From a virus, in the IMG/VR virus record IMGVR_UViG_3300009430_000002, positions 1 to 44,627 of that record: a stretch of 44,627 nucleotides of DNA. One strand, given 5' to 3'. How positions within the stretch are numbered: the first letter of the stretch is position 1; the number at the start of each line of letters is the position of its first letter. The translations under genes were made by a program, and so were the position numbers. The notes under the pieces are model-generated. The model was not told the DNA's origin. It did no database searches and worked only from the letters and a program-made list of their open reading frames with translations. Below are positions 1 through 7,080 of this stretch, piece after piece.

Positions 1-100
1 GCCGGAGCCGGGGCAGGCGGTGCTGCCATCGGGGGTGCTGCCGCAGGGGCCGGAGCCGGGGCAGGCGGTGCTGCCATCGGGGGCATCTGTGCGAGGCCAA
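1..100. repeat. Terminal direct repeat, left copy
   Basis: Bases 1-100 are identical to 44528-44627. A 100-bp exact overlap is what a circular contig closed by an assembler looks like, so the unique length is 44,527 bp. A true short terminal repeat cannot be excluded from sequence alone. The overlap lies inside a reading frame that stays open on both sides, which favours a circular or circularly permuted map cut within a gene. Confidence 0.95.
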
Positions 101-173
101 CAGACAGGGCGTCCAGACAGACACGCGCCTTTGCGTAGTCCGCTGGATCGGAAGGGTCGAACATGATTTGCAT
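1..173 (-). CDS. Pro/Ala-rich repeat protein, N-terminal part (continues at 44627)
   Basis: This is the 5' part of a gene broken by the contig ends. The ATG at 173 has a good ribosome binding site (TTGAGG, 7 bases upstream). The frame runs off the left end and continues in phase at 44627, giving a 140-aa protein. The unique N-terminus reads MQIMFDPSDPADYAKARV, then about ten more residues lead into the Pro/Ala repeats. It follows the SNF2 helicase gene after 44 bases and precedes the DUF2800 nuclease gene, so it belongs to the replication/recombination operon. I do not recognise a family for the N-terminus. Confidence 0.8.
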   Translation of the reverse strand, partial: MQIMFDPSDPADYAKARVCLDALSVGLAQMPPMAAPPAPAPAPAAAPPMAAPPAPAP

Positions 174-217
174 GGGAGTTCCTCAAGGTTGCGTAAACAT
201 GTTTTACTGCCGGGTAG

Positions 218-1588
218 TCAGACGGTCAAGGGGCTGGCAGTCATCGTGATCCCCTCAATCTGGGCGATACTCGCCGTCTTGTCCCGCACGATGCGGTTTA
301 CGACGGTATCAATCGAATTGGCAAGCGTGATGAACCGGGCGTGGACGTTCTGCCGCTGCCCGTAACGGTGTACACGCTTGATAGCTTGCGCGTTGCCTGC
401 GGGCGACCAATCGCTTTCCAGCATGTCGATTTCATACGACGAGGTGAGCGTCAAGCCGACACCGGCCACCTTTATGTTGCCGACGAACACGTGGCAGTTC
501 GGGTCGTTCATGAACGACTGCACCGCTGCCTGTCTGTCAGCCTCGCGCGTGTCACCATAAGCCGTCACCACGCCGTAGCCGTGCTTGCGCAGGTAGTTCG
601 CCACGTGCAGTAGTGGTTCGGTGTGCCAGCAAAACACGACACGTTTGGTAGGCAGCGCGTCGAGTTCGTTCTTCAACAGTTCGGCGTATGGAACAGCTTT
701 GGCCTTTCCAACAAGACGTCGTACGATGGCGATGTACTCTGCGTTCAACTGTTCAATGTTGCCGTTCTGGATAGCGTCAACGACGCGCTTCTCTAGATCA
801 GGATACGCGTCGAGTGCCTTTTGCAAGTCGAACATGTTGCCTTCAAGCAGCATTTCTTTCAGGAAGATGGGCGGCAACGTCATGCCCACGTCGCCGTGCG
901 TGCGGCGAATGCTGTTGTTGTAGATCAACTGTTGCAGTATAGGTCGCATGTCGTCGCGTACGAAGTGACGCGCGCTGTACGTTCCTACTTGGCGATCAAA
1001 GAACGTCTTGATAAACGTCACCGCGTCCATGTCGATTGCACGGGCGAACCGCAGGAACGTGTAAATGTCCAGCGGGTCGTTCGACATTGGCGTGCCTGTC
1101 ACGTGGTAGCCGTGTTCTGCGAACAGCGATATACTGTCCAGCCCGCCCGCTTCGTGTCCTAGTATGGCGCGTGTGCGGTTTGCGTTTTCGTTCTTAAGGT
1201 AGTGCGCTTCGTCCAGCGCAAGGAAGTCGATAAACTCGCCACGTTTTACAAAGTTCGGTGCCCACTTCGTCGCTTGTTCGTACGACGTAATCAGCACGTC
1301 GAACCGCCCGCGCGACCACGCGATGTAGTCGTGTATCGTGCGTCCCTTGCACAGCTTACGTTCGTACACTGAAAACTTGCGAAACTCATTTATCCAGTTC
1401 TCGCGCAGCATAGCCGGGCAGATGATGATCCCGCGCTTGGCTTGCAGCCGGTCCACCGTGCCTATCGTGGTAGCTGTCTTACCGATACCCATTTCGTCGT
1501 GCAGGCCAAAGCGTTCGCGCGTCGCCATAAGGTCGGCTGCGGTGGCCTGATAGTCGAACAGCGGCAGGGGTTGAGTTGCGATCTTCAT
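218..1588 (-). CDS. SNF2-family DNA helicase/translocase
   Basis: A 456-aa superfamily 2 ATPase of the SNF2 type. Visible motifs: I DEMGIGKT (31-38), II DEAH (126-129), III TGTP, V GVGLTLT and VI QAIKRVHRYGQR near residue 425. Family members translocate on duplex DNA; phage versions are thought to remodel forks, anneal strands or migrate branches, like T4 UvsW. The ATG at 1588 is chosen because it overlaps the upstream stop as ATGA; a longer start at 1633 would add 15 residues overlapping that gene. Upstream lies a 54-aa ORF and then a RuvC-like resolvase, so branch migration and resolution are adjacent. The size is small for SNF2 proteins, with little beyond the two RecA-like lobes. Confidence 0.92.
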   Translation of the reverse strand: MKIATQPLPLFDYQATAADLMATRERFGLHDEMGIGKTATTIGTVDRLQAKRGIIICPAMLRENWINEFRKFSVYERKLCKGRTIHDYIAWSRGRFDVLITSYEQATKWAPNFVKRGEFIDFLALDEAHYLKNENANRTRAILGHEAGGLDSISLFAEHGYHVTGTPMSNDPLDIYTFLRFARAIDMDAVTFIKTFFDRQVGTYSARHFVRDDMRPILQQLIYNNSIRRTHGDVGMTLPPIFLKEMLLEGNMFDLQKALDAYPDLEKRVVDAIQNGNIEQLNAEYIAIVRRLVGKAKAVPYAELLKNELDALPTKRVVFCWHTEPLLHVANYLRKHGYGVVTAYGDTREADRQAAVQSFMNDPNCHVFVGNIKVAGVGLTLTSSYEIDMLESDWSPAGNAQAIKRVHRYGQRQNVHARFITLANSIDTVVNRIVRDKTASIAQIEGITMTASPLTV

Positions 1589-1749
1589 TCGTACCGCGCC
1601 ACCCATCCTTGACGCGCGTCGCGGGCGAACCATACCTTTTCCAGATAGCAGCCGTGCAGCGACATTAGGTCACGTACGAAGTCGGCGCGCGCCGCTTCTT
1701 CCTCGCGCGACCATGACGCGCGTTTGAACTTCACACTGTGTAGTCTCAT
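1585..1749 (-). CDS. Small unknown protein, 54 aa
   Basis: A short basic and charged protein (MRLHSVKFKRASWSREEEAA at the start, DARQGWVARYE at the end). It is coupled on both sides: the resolvase stop (1751-1753) lies one base upstream of its ATG, and its own stop overlaps the helicase ATG as ATGA. That tight packing supports it as a real gene. No family recognised. Confidence 0.6.
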   Translation of the reverse strand: MRLHSVKFKRASWSREEEAARADFVRDLMSLHGCYLEKVWFARDARQGWVARYE

Positions 1750-1750
1750 G

Positions 1751-2329
1751 TCAAGCCCCTGTATCAGCGGCGCGGTATGCAAGTCGCAACTCTACGCCGG
1801 GTGTGTTTTGCAGTGTCGGTAATATAACGTCGCCACCGAACTTGGCAATCATCGCAGCTTCGGCGCGGTCGATTTTCTTGCCGCCGTTCGGTCCACGAAA
1901 CTGTTGCCTGTCGTGTGGAAAGAGTTCGTCAGCCCGTGCGAGGATAGCCGTGTCGTCAGCCTTGCTCTTGCCGGGCACGTTGAGCATTTGCTTCCATGTT
2001 TGCGGCGGTACAGTTTCAATCACGATGCCGCTGTAAAACGCCGCCATGTACGTAATGCCCACGCCGTAGCCAAAGGCGAAGCCCGCCGACGCACTCTGCC
2101 CGGTGCGCCCGCCGACGGCTTCCATGACGACAAGTTCAACGTCCATCAGTACGTACGTGTCGAACATGTCGGCGATGGCGAGGGCGTCGATCCTTGGCCG
2201 TTTCTTTTTGCCGACTGTTTGGAACCACGTCGGGGTGTCGATCACGTCGCCAACGAGCGTACGCGTCTTCGTGTTGTACACGGCAAACGCGCCGCTACTG
2301 CCGGGGTCAATTCCAAGGACCAAGGTCAT
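1751..2329 (-). CDS. RuvC-like Holliday junction resolvase
   Basis: A 192-aa RNase H-fold nuclease. The N-terminus carries the RuvC signature GIDPGSSGAFAV with catalytic Asp8. The second acidic residue is Glu70 in VVMEAVGG, and the C-terminal acidic pair lies in KIDRAEAAMIAKF (Asp164, Glu167). RuvC-type enzymes resolve four-way junctions formed in recombination-dependent replication and clear branches before packaging. Length is close to the usual ~170 aa plus a short tail. ATG at 2329 is preferred over TTG at 2332. The 5' end overlaps the upstream gene by 23 bases. Confidence 0.88.
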   Translation of the reverse strand: MTLVLGIDPGSSGAFAVYNTKTRTLVGDVIDTPTWFQTVGKKKRPRIDALAIADMFDTYVLMDVELVVMEAVGGRTGQSASAGFAFGYGVGITYMAAFYSGIVIETVPPQTWKQMLNVPGKSKADDTAILARADELFPHDRQQFRGPNGGKKIDRAEAAMIAKFGGDVILPTLQNTPGVELRLAYRAADTGA

Positions 2330-2651
2330 CAAGATACTTTCTCATATCAGCGTCGAAGCCGCGTTGCACAGTGCCGGGCATCAGCGTACGTTCGTCGGCG
2401 ATAACAATCTCACTCGCGACCACGTGTACGTAGAAGTGTCCCGGTCTGTCTTCTGGAATGTCGGGGTCAATTTCGCACGCGCTGTACACGATAGACAGCG
2501 GCAGTTGGACTTGCTTCGCCTTGCGTTCAAGCGCCATGTAGATTGGGTCTTGAAGGCTGGCAGGCCAGTCGTCAATCTTACCGTCCACATAGCCGCTGAT
2601 AGACTGGTATATCTGAAACGTACGTATCTGCGAAGTCTTCGCGTCGGTCAT
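2307..2651 (-). CDS. Unknown protein, 114 aa
   Basis: Starts at the ATG at 2651, directly behind AGGACAGAAGCC, the recurring start module of this genome. The start overlaps the stop of the 154-aa gene as ATGA. The product (MTDAKTSQIRTFQIYQSISG at the start) is mixed alpha/beta with an acidic middle (ACEIDPDIPEDRPGHFYVHV). No known motif is visible. It overlaps the resolvase gene by 23 bases. Its place upstream of resolvase and helicase suggests a DNA-metabolism accessory, but nothing in the sequence proves that. Confidence 0.7.
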   Translation of the reverse strand: MTDAKTSQIRTFQIYQSISGYVDGKIDDWPASLQDPIYMALERKAKQVQLPLSIVYSACEIDPDIPEDRPGHFYVHVVASEIVIADERTLMPGTVQRGFDADMRKYLDDLGPWN

Positions 2652-3112
2652 GGCTTCTGTCCTGTTTGCAAGCTGTCCAACCATCTATCCCATTCGGTTC
2701 GCGACACGACTTGCGTGTCGAGCGTGTCGGGGTTTAACTTCGCGTCGTCAATCGCGTACGCTGATAGCGGCTTCGCTTTAGTTGCACGCTGCACGCCGCC
2801 TGCTTTCATCACGTCGCGTGCGTGGTCCATAATAGCAGCGTTTCCGTTACTCACGATACACGCGCTGCAATACGGCGAACCGTACACCATGGACGCGCCA
2901 CCGTGGCAGTCGTTGCCGCACATGGTGCAGTCAGTGCGATCCGACGGCGCGCCGCCCGGCGTCGGTACGCCGTTAGGTGCGCGCGACTGTCCGTGCAATT
3001 TGCCGAATACGAGCGACGCCATGCTGTCGCGTTCCTCAGTCAACGTCGCAATCTGCAACCGCAACGCGTCATTCTCTGCACGTAGTGATGCGATAAGATC
3101 AGCGTCGTCCAC
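2648..3112 (-). CDS. Coiled-coil zinc-ribbon-like protein, 154 aa
   Basis: The GTG start at 3112 follows an AAAGG site 8 bases away. Residues 1-35 (ASLRAENDALRLQIATLTEE) form a short coiled coil. The middle has a Cys4 pattern, CTMCGNDC plus CSAC, that could bind one zinc. The C-terminus WLDSLQTGQKP ends in the GQKP peptide that is the read-through of the next gene's ribosome binding site. A coiled coil plus zinc knuckle suggests a protein or nucleic-acid adaptor. No named family recognised. It overlaps the upstream 112-aa gene by 14 bases. Confidence 0.7.
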   Translation of the reverse strand: MDDADLIASLRAENDALRLQIATLTEERDSMASLVFGKLHGQSRAPNGVPTPGGAPSDRTDCTMCGNDCHGGASMVYGSPYCSACIVSNGNAAIMDHARDVMKAGGVQRATKAKPLSAYAIDDAKLNPDTLDTQVVSRTEWDRWLDSLQTGQKP

Positions 3113-3437
3113 GGGGTGAGCCTTTCGGTTCTCGGTCGGTCATCTGTGCAATGCGTGCGGCGCGCTTGGCTACGTCCTTCTGCAACGCGCGTGTAAGTTC
3201 CATACGTATCGCCAGTAAAGCCCCTAGCCGCTGGCCGACGTGTTCCCTGATCTTGAACCACACTTCGTCGCGGTCGAGTTCAACCAACTTGTGCCGGTGG
3301 TCCAGTAGCGGTTCAAGTTCCGCATAAGGCACGTCGATATTCGCGGCCAACACACGCGGTGGTTCGTCCAGCGCCTTGCATATGCGCCATAGGAACGTGT
3401 CATCTTTGGCGGGTGGCGGTCCTGTCCGGCGAGGCAT
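3099..3437 (-). CDS. Unknown basic helical protein, 112 aa
   Basis: ATG at 3437 with AGGA 5 bases upstream. The product is helical and charged (WRICKALDEPPRVLAANIDV, LDRDEVWFKIREHVGQRL), ending in an Arg-rich tail (GSPRGRR). The segment around residues 18-50 has the spacing of a helix-turn-helix (alanine-asparagine turn, PYAELEPLLDHRHKLVELD), so a small DNA-binding protein is possible but not demonstrated. It overlaps its neighbours on both sides. Confidence 0.65.
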   Translation of the reverse strand: MPRRTGPPPAKDDTFLWRICKALDEPPRVLAANIDVPYAELEPLLDHRHKLVELDRDEVWFKIREHVGQRLGALLAIRMELTRALQKDVAKRAARIAQMTDREPKGSPRGRR

Positions 3438-3570
3438 TGGCTTCCTGTTTGCGCTTAAGGCAGTAGTCGTCGGGGTCTTCGTCCTTATCCCCGCGCAGGT
3501 CGCATACAGCGCAATACCACGTACCGTCGCTGTACACCTTCACCGCGCAGGGGAAGGCAAGCCCTAGCAC
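3400..3570 (-). CDS. Small Cys-containing protein, 56 aa
   Basis: GTG at 3570 lies one base after the stop of the small membrane protein gene, so reinitiation is likely. The product has a single CAVC pair (KVYSDGTWYCAVCDLRGDKD) plus further Cys residues, compatible with a half zinc ribbon. An acidic segment and a basic C-terminus follow. No family recognised. The 3' end overlaps the next gene by 38 bases. Confidence 0.5.
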   Translation of the reverse strand: MLGLAFPCAVKVYSDGTWYCAVCDLRGDKDEDPDDYCLKRKQEANASPDRTATRQR

Positions 3571-3571
3571 G

Positions 3572-3718
3572 CTAGGACCGTACGAAAAAGCCGAGCGCGC
3601 ACGCGGCGAACACCGCGAACATGGTCCAGCCCGCCACGCCACCGAACGAAAGCAGCAGCGCCAGCCCCACGCCGTAGCACGCCAGCCCGGCCATGACGTT
3701 AAACGTACGACGTGCCAT
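3572..3718 (-). CDS. Small membrane protein, 48 aa, two transmembrane segments
   Basis: The ATG at 3718 overlaps the upstream stop as ATGA. The product starts MARRTFNVMAGLACYGVGLA and is almost entirely hydrophobic. It carries two predicted membrane helices (about residues 8-25 and 28-46) and ends FFVRS. A tiny two-helix inner-membrane peptide in an early operon could modulate the host envelope, but the role is unknown. The longer in-frame extension upstream lies inside the 361-aa gene and is not supported. Confidence 0.6.
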   Translation of the reverse strand: MARRTFNVMAGLACYGVGLALLLSFGGVAGWTMFAVFAACALGFFVRS

Positions 3719-4803
3719 CACGATACCGCCATGGCTTCGGTTCCGTCCATCGTCGCGAGTGCCTGCAACAGCAGGTTCGTACGTGCGACAAGTTCGCCCC
3801 GGATCAGCTTGGTCTGGTCGTTGTCGGGCACGAACGCCGACTTGTTCTTGGCGTAGTTGACGAACGTCGAACGTGACACGCCAAGCTGTTCCGCCATGCC
3901 GGTTTCGCTCACGCCGCACGTCTTCAACGCTTCCAAAACCGAACCGTCGAGTTGACCGGGTGCGGGTTCCCCTGCCGTGGCCTTCGGGGTGCGCGGTGCG
4001 CGAGGTGCCCGTGCCGGTGTCGGTCCCGCGCTGACAGAAGTCAGCTTTTTCGTCAGGTCGTCAGCCGGGTCCTCGAATTCCAGCGCCGCAATCTGCAACG
4101 TGTTCACGTCGTTCATGTCGATGCCGAGACGCGACGCCGCAGACTGCACAAGCGTTTCGTCTTCGTCATCGAAGATGGTTTCCATGTCTTCGTAGACGGC
4201 CATCACGTTGAAAGCCGTGCCCACGTGCATCTTGATCTTGACCAAGACGTTTTCGATAGCGTCTGCCATGTTCGTCAGTTCCTTTTGTTGCGTTTGTGCA
4301 GTCTGCACCGCGTCGGCGAGTGCAGCAAAATCCGTCGCCACGATACCCGCGTTCGCAAGGATTTGCGCAGGCGTCTTGTCGAGTGTCAGCGTCTTCCAGA
4401 TTTCCTTGGCGGCACTGGTGGCCAAGCGTTGCGGGCCGTCCTCTGCCCACACTTGGCTGTCAATCGTGTTGGTGCCAAGCCAGTTCTGCGACAAGCCCTG
4501 TTCGTATTCTTGGAACACGGTTTCCACAATGTCGTCCAGCCCGCTTTCGTAATCGTCGCGCGCCCTGTCGCCTTCCTCGCCGCCCGGCAATGCGTCGTAA
4601 CGCCCGTTGACGGCTTCGTACTGTGCCACCGCGTCGCTGACAGATATGTGGATTTCGTACTGTAGCTTATCCATCACGATCTTCTGCACCGTACGCACGG
4701 CGGCTTCAAACAGCGCGGGTTCCGCCATCTGGTGCGCCTTGGGCATCTTGGCGACTTCGGCGATCACCTGCGATTTGTCAGGCAGGAAGGTGGATAAGTA
4801 CAT
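3718..4803 (-). CDS. Unknown protein with C-terminal helix-turn-helix, 361 aa
   Basis: ATG at 4803 with AAAGGA 7 bases upstream. Residues 1 to ~255 are acidic and helical, with no recognised fold. About 256-285 is a Pro/Ala/Arg linker (PTPARAPRAPRTPKATAGEP). The last ~75 residues contain a helix-turn-helix: VLEALKTCGVSETGMAEQLG followed by VSRSTFVNYAKNK. The layout, a large acidic body tethered to a DNA-binding head, fits a transcriptional or nucleoid-acting regulator. It lies downstream of a hairpin (4949-4986) and leads a coupled set of small genes. It could also bind the origin or act on host DNA. Confidence 0.75.
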   Translation of the reverse strand: MYLSTFLPDKSQVIAEVAKMPKAHQMAEPALFEAAVRTVQKIVMDKLQYEIHISVSDAVAQYEAVNGRYDALPGGEEGDRARDDYESGLDDIVETVFQEYEQGLSQNWLGTNTIDSQVWAEDGPQRLATSAAKEIWKTLTLDKTPAQILANAGIVATDFAALADAVQTAQTQQKELTNMADAIENVLVKIKMHVGTAFNVMAVYEDMETIFDDEDETLVQSAASRLGIDMNDVNTLQIAALEFEDPADDLTKKLTSVSAGPTPARAPRAPRTPKATAGEPAPGQLDGSVLEALKTCGVSETGMAEQLGVSRSTFVNYAKNKSAFVPDNDQTKLIRGELVARTNLLLQALATMDGTEAMAVS

Positions 4804-4948
4804 GACGCGTCCTTTGTTTAATTTGCCCCGGCAGGTTGGCCCTGCGTCTTTCCGTGGGAGGAGGTACGGACTGTTTTGCGCCCGGCTGATCAGGTCCGGG
4901 CAATGTCTAAACTACGGGGACGTGAGCGCAACACTTCTGTCGCTTGGG

Positions 4949-4986
4949 GTGCAGCCCTGTCCACCCTCACAGGGACAGGGCTGCAC
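4949..4986. terminator. Perfect 14-bp hairpin between early genes
   Basis: Arms GTGCAGCCCTGTCC (4949-4962) and GGACAGGGCTGCAC (4973-4986) are perfect complements around a 10-base loop. It sits in the 198-base gap between the 143-aa gene and the 361-aa gene. There is no T-run on either strand, so it may be a factor-dependent or partial terminator, an RNA processing site or an mRNA stabiliser. Confidence 0.6.
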
Positions 4987-5001
4987 TGCCACGCGACAGC
5001 G

Positions 5002-5433
5002 TTACGCGCTGGCAGGCGCGGTGCTTCCTTCGGTGGCGGTCGGGGTGGGCGCGCCCGCGACGGGTTCCGGTTCGATGCGGAACACGCGGACACCACGGCC
5101 CATCTGGTCGTCGTTGACGGTGCGAAGCGCGAACGCGTAACCCGCATTCTTCTTCGCGAAGCGGCGCGTCAGGCCGGACAGGCGGTTCGTGACACCCTTG
5201 GCCTTTTCCTTGAACGTCTTCTCGCGTTCGGCGGGGTCGGTCACGGTGTCGGGCACGGTGACGGCTTCGAGGAACGAAGCGCCAATGGGCATCGCCATCA
5301 GCTTTTCGGCGTCGTCCGACTGCTTGGCCGCAGTGCGCGCCGCCGTCGGGATAGCAAAGCCGGTGTCAAAGGTGAACTTGCCGACGGAAACGGTCGCGAT
5401 TGCGGCGGCAGCGGGTGCGGGGGTCTTGGCCAT
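5002..5433 (-). CDS. Unknown protein, 143 aa
   Basis: ATG at 5433 with AAAGGA 8 bases upstream. It has an Ala/Pro-rich N-terminus, then a basic segment (EKTFKEKAKGVTNRLSGLTR, RFAKKNAGYAFALRTVNDD), then a strand-rich part (GRGVRVFRIEPEPV) and a Pro/Thr/Ala tail. The basic helix followed by an RTVNDD-GVRVFRIE strand pair suggests nucleic-acid binding. I do not recognise a named family. A candidate promoter lies just upstream (5467-5495) and a strong hairpin just downstream, so it may be a separate unit made in larger amounts. Confidence 0.75.
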   Translation of the reverse strand: MAKTPAPAAAAIATVSVGKFTFDTGFAIPTAARTAAKQSDDAEKLMAMPIGASFLEAVTVPDTVTDPAEREKTFKEKAKGVTNRLSGLTRRFAKKNAGYAFALRTVNDDQMGRGVRVFRIEPEPVAGAPTPTATEGSTAPASA

Positions 5434-5466
5434 CTGGATCGTCCTTTTGTTGATGGTAGCGTTACG

Positions 5467-5495
5467 TTGGTAGCCCGTACAGTCTGCCGTGTCAA
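5467..5495 (-). promoter_or_regulatory. Candidate sigma70-type promoter for the 143-aa gene
   Basis: On the minus strand TTGACA (5490-5495) is followed by a 17-base spacer and TACCAA (5467-5472). A second, weaker TTGACG-17-TACCAA lies just upstream, overlapping the end of the 46-aa gene. The -10 matches only three of six consensus bases, so this is tentative. Confidence 0.4.
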
Positions 5496-5529
5496 CGTGC
5501 TTATCTGTCCGGTCATGTACGTTGGTAAA

Positions 5530-5670
5530 CTAGTTTTCGTGCGTCGTCAAGCACTCTTTTTCGTCGCAACGTACAGAATTTTCGCCGATCAGCAGCACGC
5601 CAAACATGACGCCGAACAGCAGCACGGCGAACAGCACGTCGCCAAGTATGTTACGGATACGTCCACGCAT
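5530..5670 (-). CDS. Small single-pass membrane protein, 46 aa
   Basis: ATG at 5670 with AAGGA 8 bases upstream, 11 bases after the previous stop. The product has a basic N-terminus (MRGRIRN), one strong membrane helix (ILGDVLFAVLLFGVMFGVLL) and a polar Cys-containing tail (SVRCDEKECLTTHEN). The positive-inside rule predicts the N-terminus in the cytoplasm and the Cys pair outside. Function unknown. Confidence 0.6.
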   Translation of the reverse strand: MRGRIRNILGDVLFAVLLFGVMFGVLLIGENSVRCDEKECLTTHEN

Positions 5671-5681
5671 TGTTTCGGTCC

Positions 5682-6023
5682 TTATGTTGCGGTGAAGTCG
5701 TTGATTAGTTGTTGCAGCTTGTCGAGGTACGGGCGCGCTGCCAGTACACACTGCTTGCACGTCGCCGGGTTGTCAAGCTGCGTCACAAACCGCGCCAGTT
5801 CTTCCGTCACGAGTGTGTCGAAAGCAGCGTACAAGTCTGCCACCGCGCCCTTGCGCAACGGTTGGTGCATTGATCGCGTCACGGCCAAGCCGTCAACGTC
5901 ACGACGTATCGCAGCGAAAACACGGGCGCGGGGGTGCCCAAACGTCCAGACAGTCAAGCCGTAACGTGTGCGCTGCGGCATCCATCGGAAGTGGCTAAAG
6001 TTCGGCGTCTTCGGTGCGGTCAT
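5682..6023 (-). CDS. Unknown protein, 113 aa
   Basis: ATG at 6023 overlaps the upstream stop as ATGA. The product (MTAPKTPNFSHFRWMPQRTR at the start) has an aromatic/basic first half and a helical second half with one CxxC (NPATCKQCVLAARPYL). No family recognised. It is part of the coupled small-gene run. Confidence 0.65.
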   Translation of the reverse strand: MTAPKTPNFSHFRWMPQRTRYGLTVWTFGHPRARVFAAIRRDVDGLAVTRSMHQPLRKGAVADLYAAFDTLVTEELARFVTQLDNPATCKQCVLAARPYLDKLQQLINDFTAT

Positions 6024-6484
6024 TTCTCGCACTCGTCTTTCACGGCGTCTTGCATCACGTCCCATATCGTCGGGTCAATATTCGACAGTTCGTCATACAG
6101 AACGTACATGCCTTTGTTGCCACGCGCCGCCTGCACTATCCGCCCGGTCACAGTCACGTCACCGTCGGGCGATCCGGGGTCGATACCTATCACGGTCGCG
6201 GCGTGCCCGTTCGCTTCACGCCAGCGTCGTATAACGTACTCGTCGTGTTCCGCTTGCGTCATCTTCTCGCGCACTTTGTACGTCTTGCCGTTGCGCCACT
6301 CCAAACGCCAAACCTTATGCCCATCTTCAACGTGCATAACGCCGTTGCTCTTTACGTGGTGCGCAGACGGCTTAGACCGGCTGTCACGCCTTTTGTTGTT
6401 AGACGTCCAAGGGTCATACTTCGGCGTCGTTTTATCGCGCCGGTTCTTCTCCGACACGTACCACGGCGAAAGCTTTGAACTCAC
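6020..6484 (-). CDS. Unknown basic protein, 154 aa
   Basis: The GTG at 6484 is preceded by GAGGACAGAAGCC, the recurring start module of this phage, which decides the start; the longer frame upstream lacks such a site. The N-terminal half is very basic (SEKNRRDKTTPKYDPWTSNN, KRRDSRSKPSAHHVK) and probably unstructured. The middle has WRLEWRNGKTYKVREKMTQA, and the C-terminal half is strand-rich with IGIDPGSPDGDVTVTGRIVQ. That IDPG string recalls RuvC/RNase H folds, but the other acidic residues are absent, so no nuclease function is claimed. Confidence 0.65.
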   Translation of the reverse strand: MSSKLSPWYVSEKNRRDKTTPKYDPWTSNNKRRDSRSKPSAHHVKSNGVMHVEDGHKVWRLEWRNGKTYKVREKMTQAEHDEYVIRRWREANGHAATVIGIDPGSPDGDVTVTGRIVQAARGNKGMYVLYDELSNIDPTIWDVMQDAVKDECEK

Positions 6485-6511
6485 GGCTTCTGTCCTCACT
6501 GTTCCTAGTGA

Positions 6512-6531
6512 CGTGGCCCCGCAAGGCCACG
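6512..6531. terminator. Short GC-rich hairpin after lipoprotein gene
   Basis: CGTGGCC (6512-6518) pairs with GGCCACG (6525-6531) around CCGCAA. It lies between the lipoprotein stop (6541) and the next GTG (6484). No T-run follows, so termination may be weak. Confidence 0.4.
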
Positions 6532-6540
6532 CTTCGAGGA

Positions 6541-6807
6541 TCAGCACGCGAACGTGTGCAGCCCTGTCATGCTGTCGATCTGCACGAAACCGACGTACGA
6601 CGGCCCGCCCTTATAGCCCGCGTGCGTGGCCGCGCAGTAGTCACGCGCGGTGCGGTAGGGCAAGCTGTCGCGGTAGGCCGCGCCGAAGTCCCACGGCACG
6701 CCCTGCACCGTGACGGTCGTCTCGTTCTTCGCGGAAAGCGTCGGTTCGGGCGTCCTGATGCACGCGGACAGGGTAAGGGCTGCGATAAGCAGAAGACACG
6801 TCTTCAT
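6541..6807 (-). CDS. Predicted lipoprotein, 88 aa
   Basis: Starts MKTCLLLIAALTLSAC: a basic residue, a hydrophobic core and a lipobox LSAC with the lipidated Cys at residue 16. The mature part is about 70 residues with two further Cys that could form a disulfide (DYCAATHAGYKGG and a terminal HTFAC). Small phage lipoproteins of early operons include superinfection-exclusion proteins such as T5 Llp, while those near lysis genes are outer spanins. This one is in the early block, far from lysis genes, so receptor masking or exclusion is the more likely guess. It lies one base after the secreted-protein gene. Confidence 0.75.
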   Translation of the reverse strand: MKTCLLLIAALTLSACIRTPEPTLSAKNETTVTVQGVPWDFGAAYRDSLPYRTARDYCAATHAGYKGGPSYVGFVQIDSMTGLHTFAC

Positions 6808-6808
6808 C

Positions 6809-7039
6809 TTAGCAGTCCCCGTTGCACGGCGGCGGCGGGACGATCACCACGGGGGCGCTGTCCTTGTCGCGGCACAGGATCAGGCAGGCGACGGTCAGCG
6901 CGCCCACGATCACGAGCGGGTTGACCTTGGCGCGGTCGCCCGCCACCTCGGTATCGTAGCGTTCTTCGATCACCGGCCCGCCCGCGAAGGACGGGACGGC
7001 GGTAAGCAGAAGACAGGTGGTCAGCATAAGGTTCTTCAT
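6809..7039 (-). CDS. Predicted exported membrane-anchored protein, 76 aa
   Basis: ATG at 7039 with AGAAGGA upstream. Residues 1-19 form a signal peptide ending PSFA before GGPVIEERYDTE. A second hydrophobic segment (VNPLVIVGALTVACLILC) is a membrane helix, followed by a short Pro-rich, Cys-containing tail (PPPPCNGDC). It is paired with the lipoprotein gene, one base apart, so the two probably act together in the envelope. Similar small secreted proteins with this AGGP cleavage context occur in Rhodobacterales, a weak pointer to the host. Confidence 0.65.
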   Translation of the reverse strand: MKNLMLTTCLLLTAVPSFAGGPVIEERYDTEVAGDRAKVNPLVIVGALTVACLILCRDKDSAPVVIVPPPPCNGDC

Positions 7040-7080
7040 GGGTTCGATCCTTCTCTAGTCGCGCTGGATTGCACGGGAAG

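Noticed and set aside
2103-3119. 338-aa plus-strand frame opposite the resolvase region
   Set aside because: Shadow of RuvC-like and neighbouring genes, whose catalytic motifs and ATGA junctions are convincing.
4876-5964. 362-aa plus-strand frame opposite three early genes
   Set aside because: It passes through a perfect hairpin and intergenic gaps, is Arg/Gly-rich and has no motif; the minus-strand genes have good starts and coupling.
6020-6484. RuvC-like reading of the 154-aa protein because of its IGIDPGS string
   Set aside because: Only the first motif is present; the following acidic residues and the fold pattern of the true resolvase at 1751-2329 are missing.
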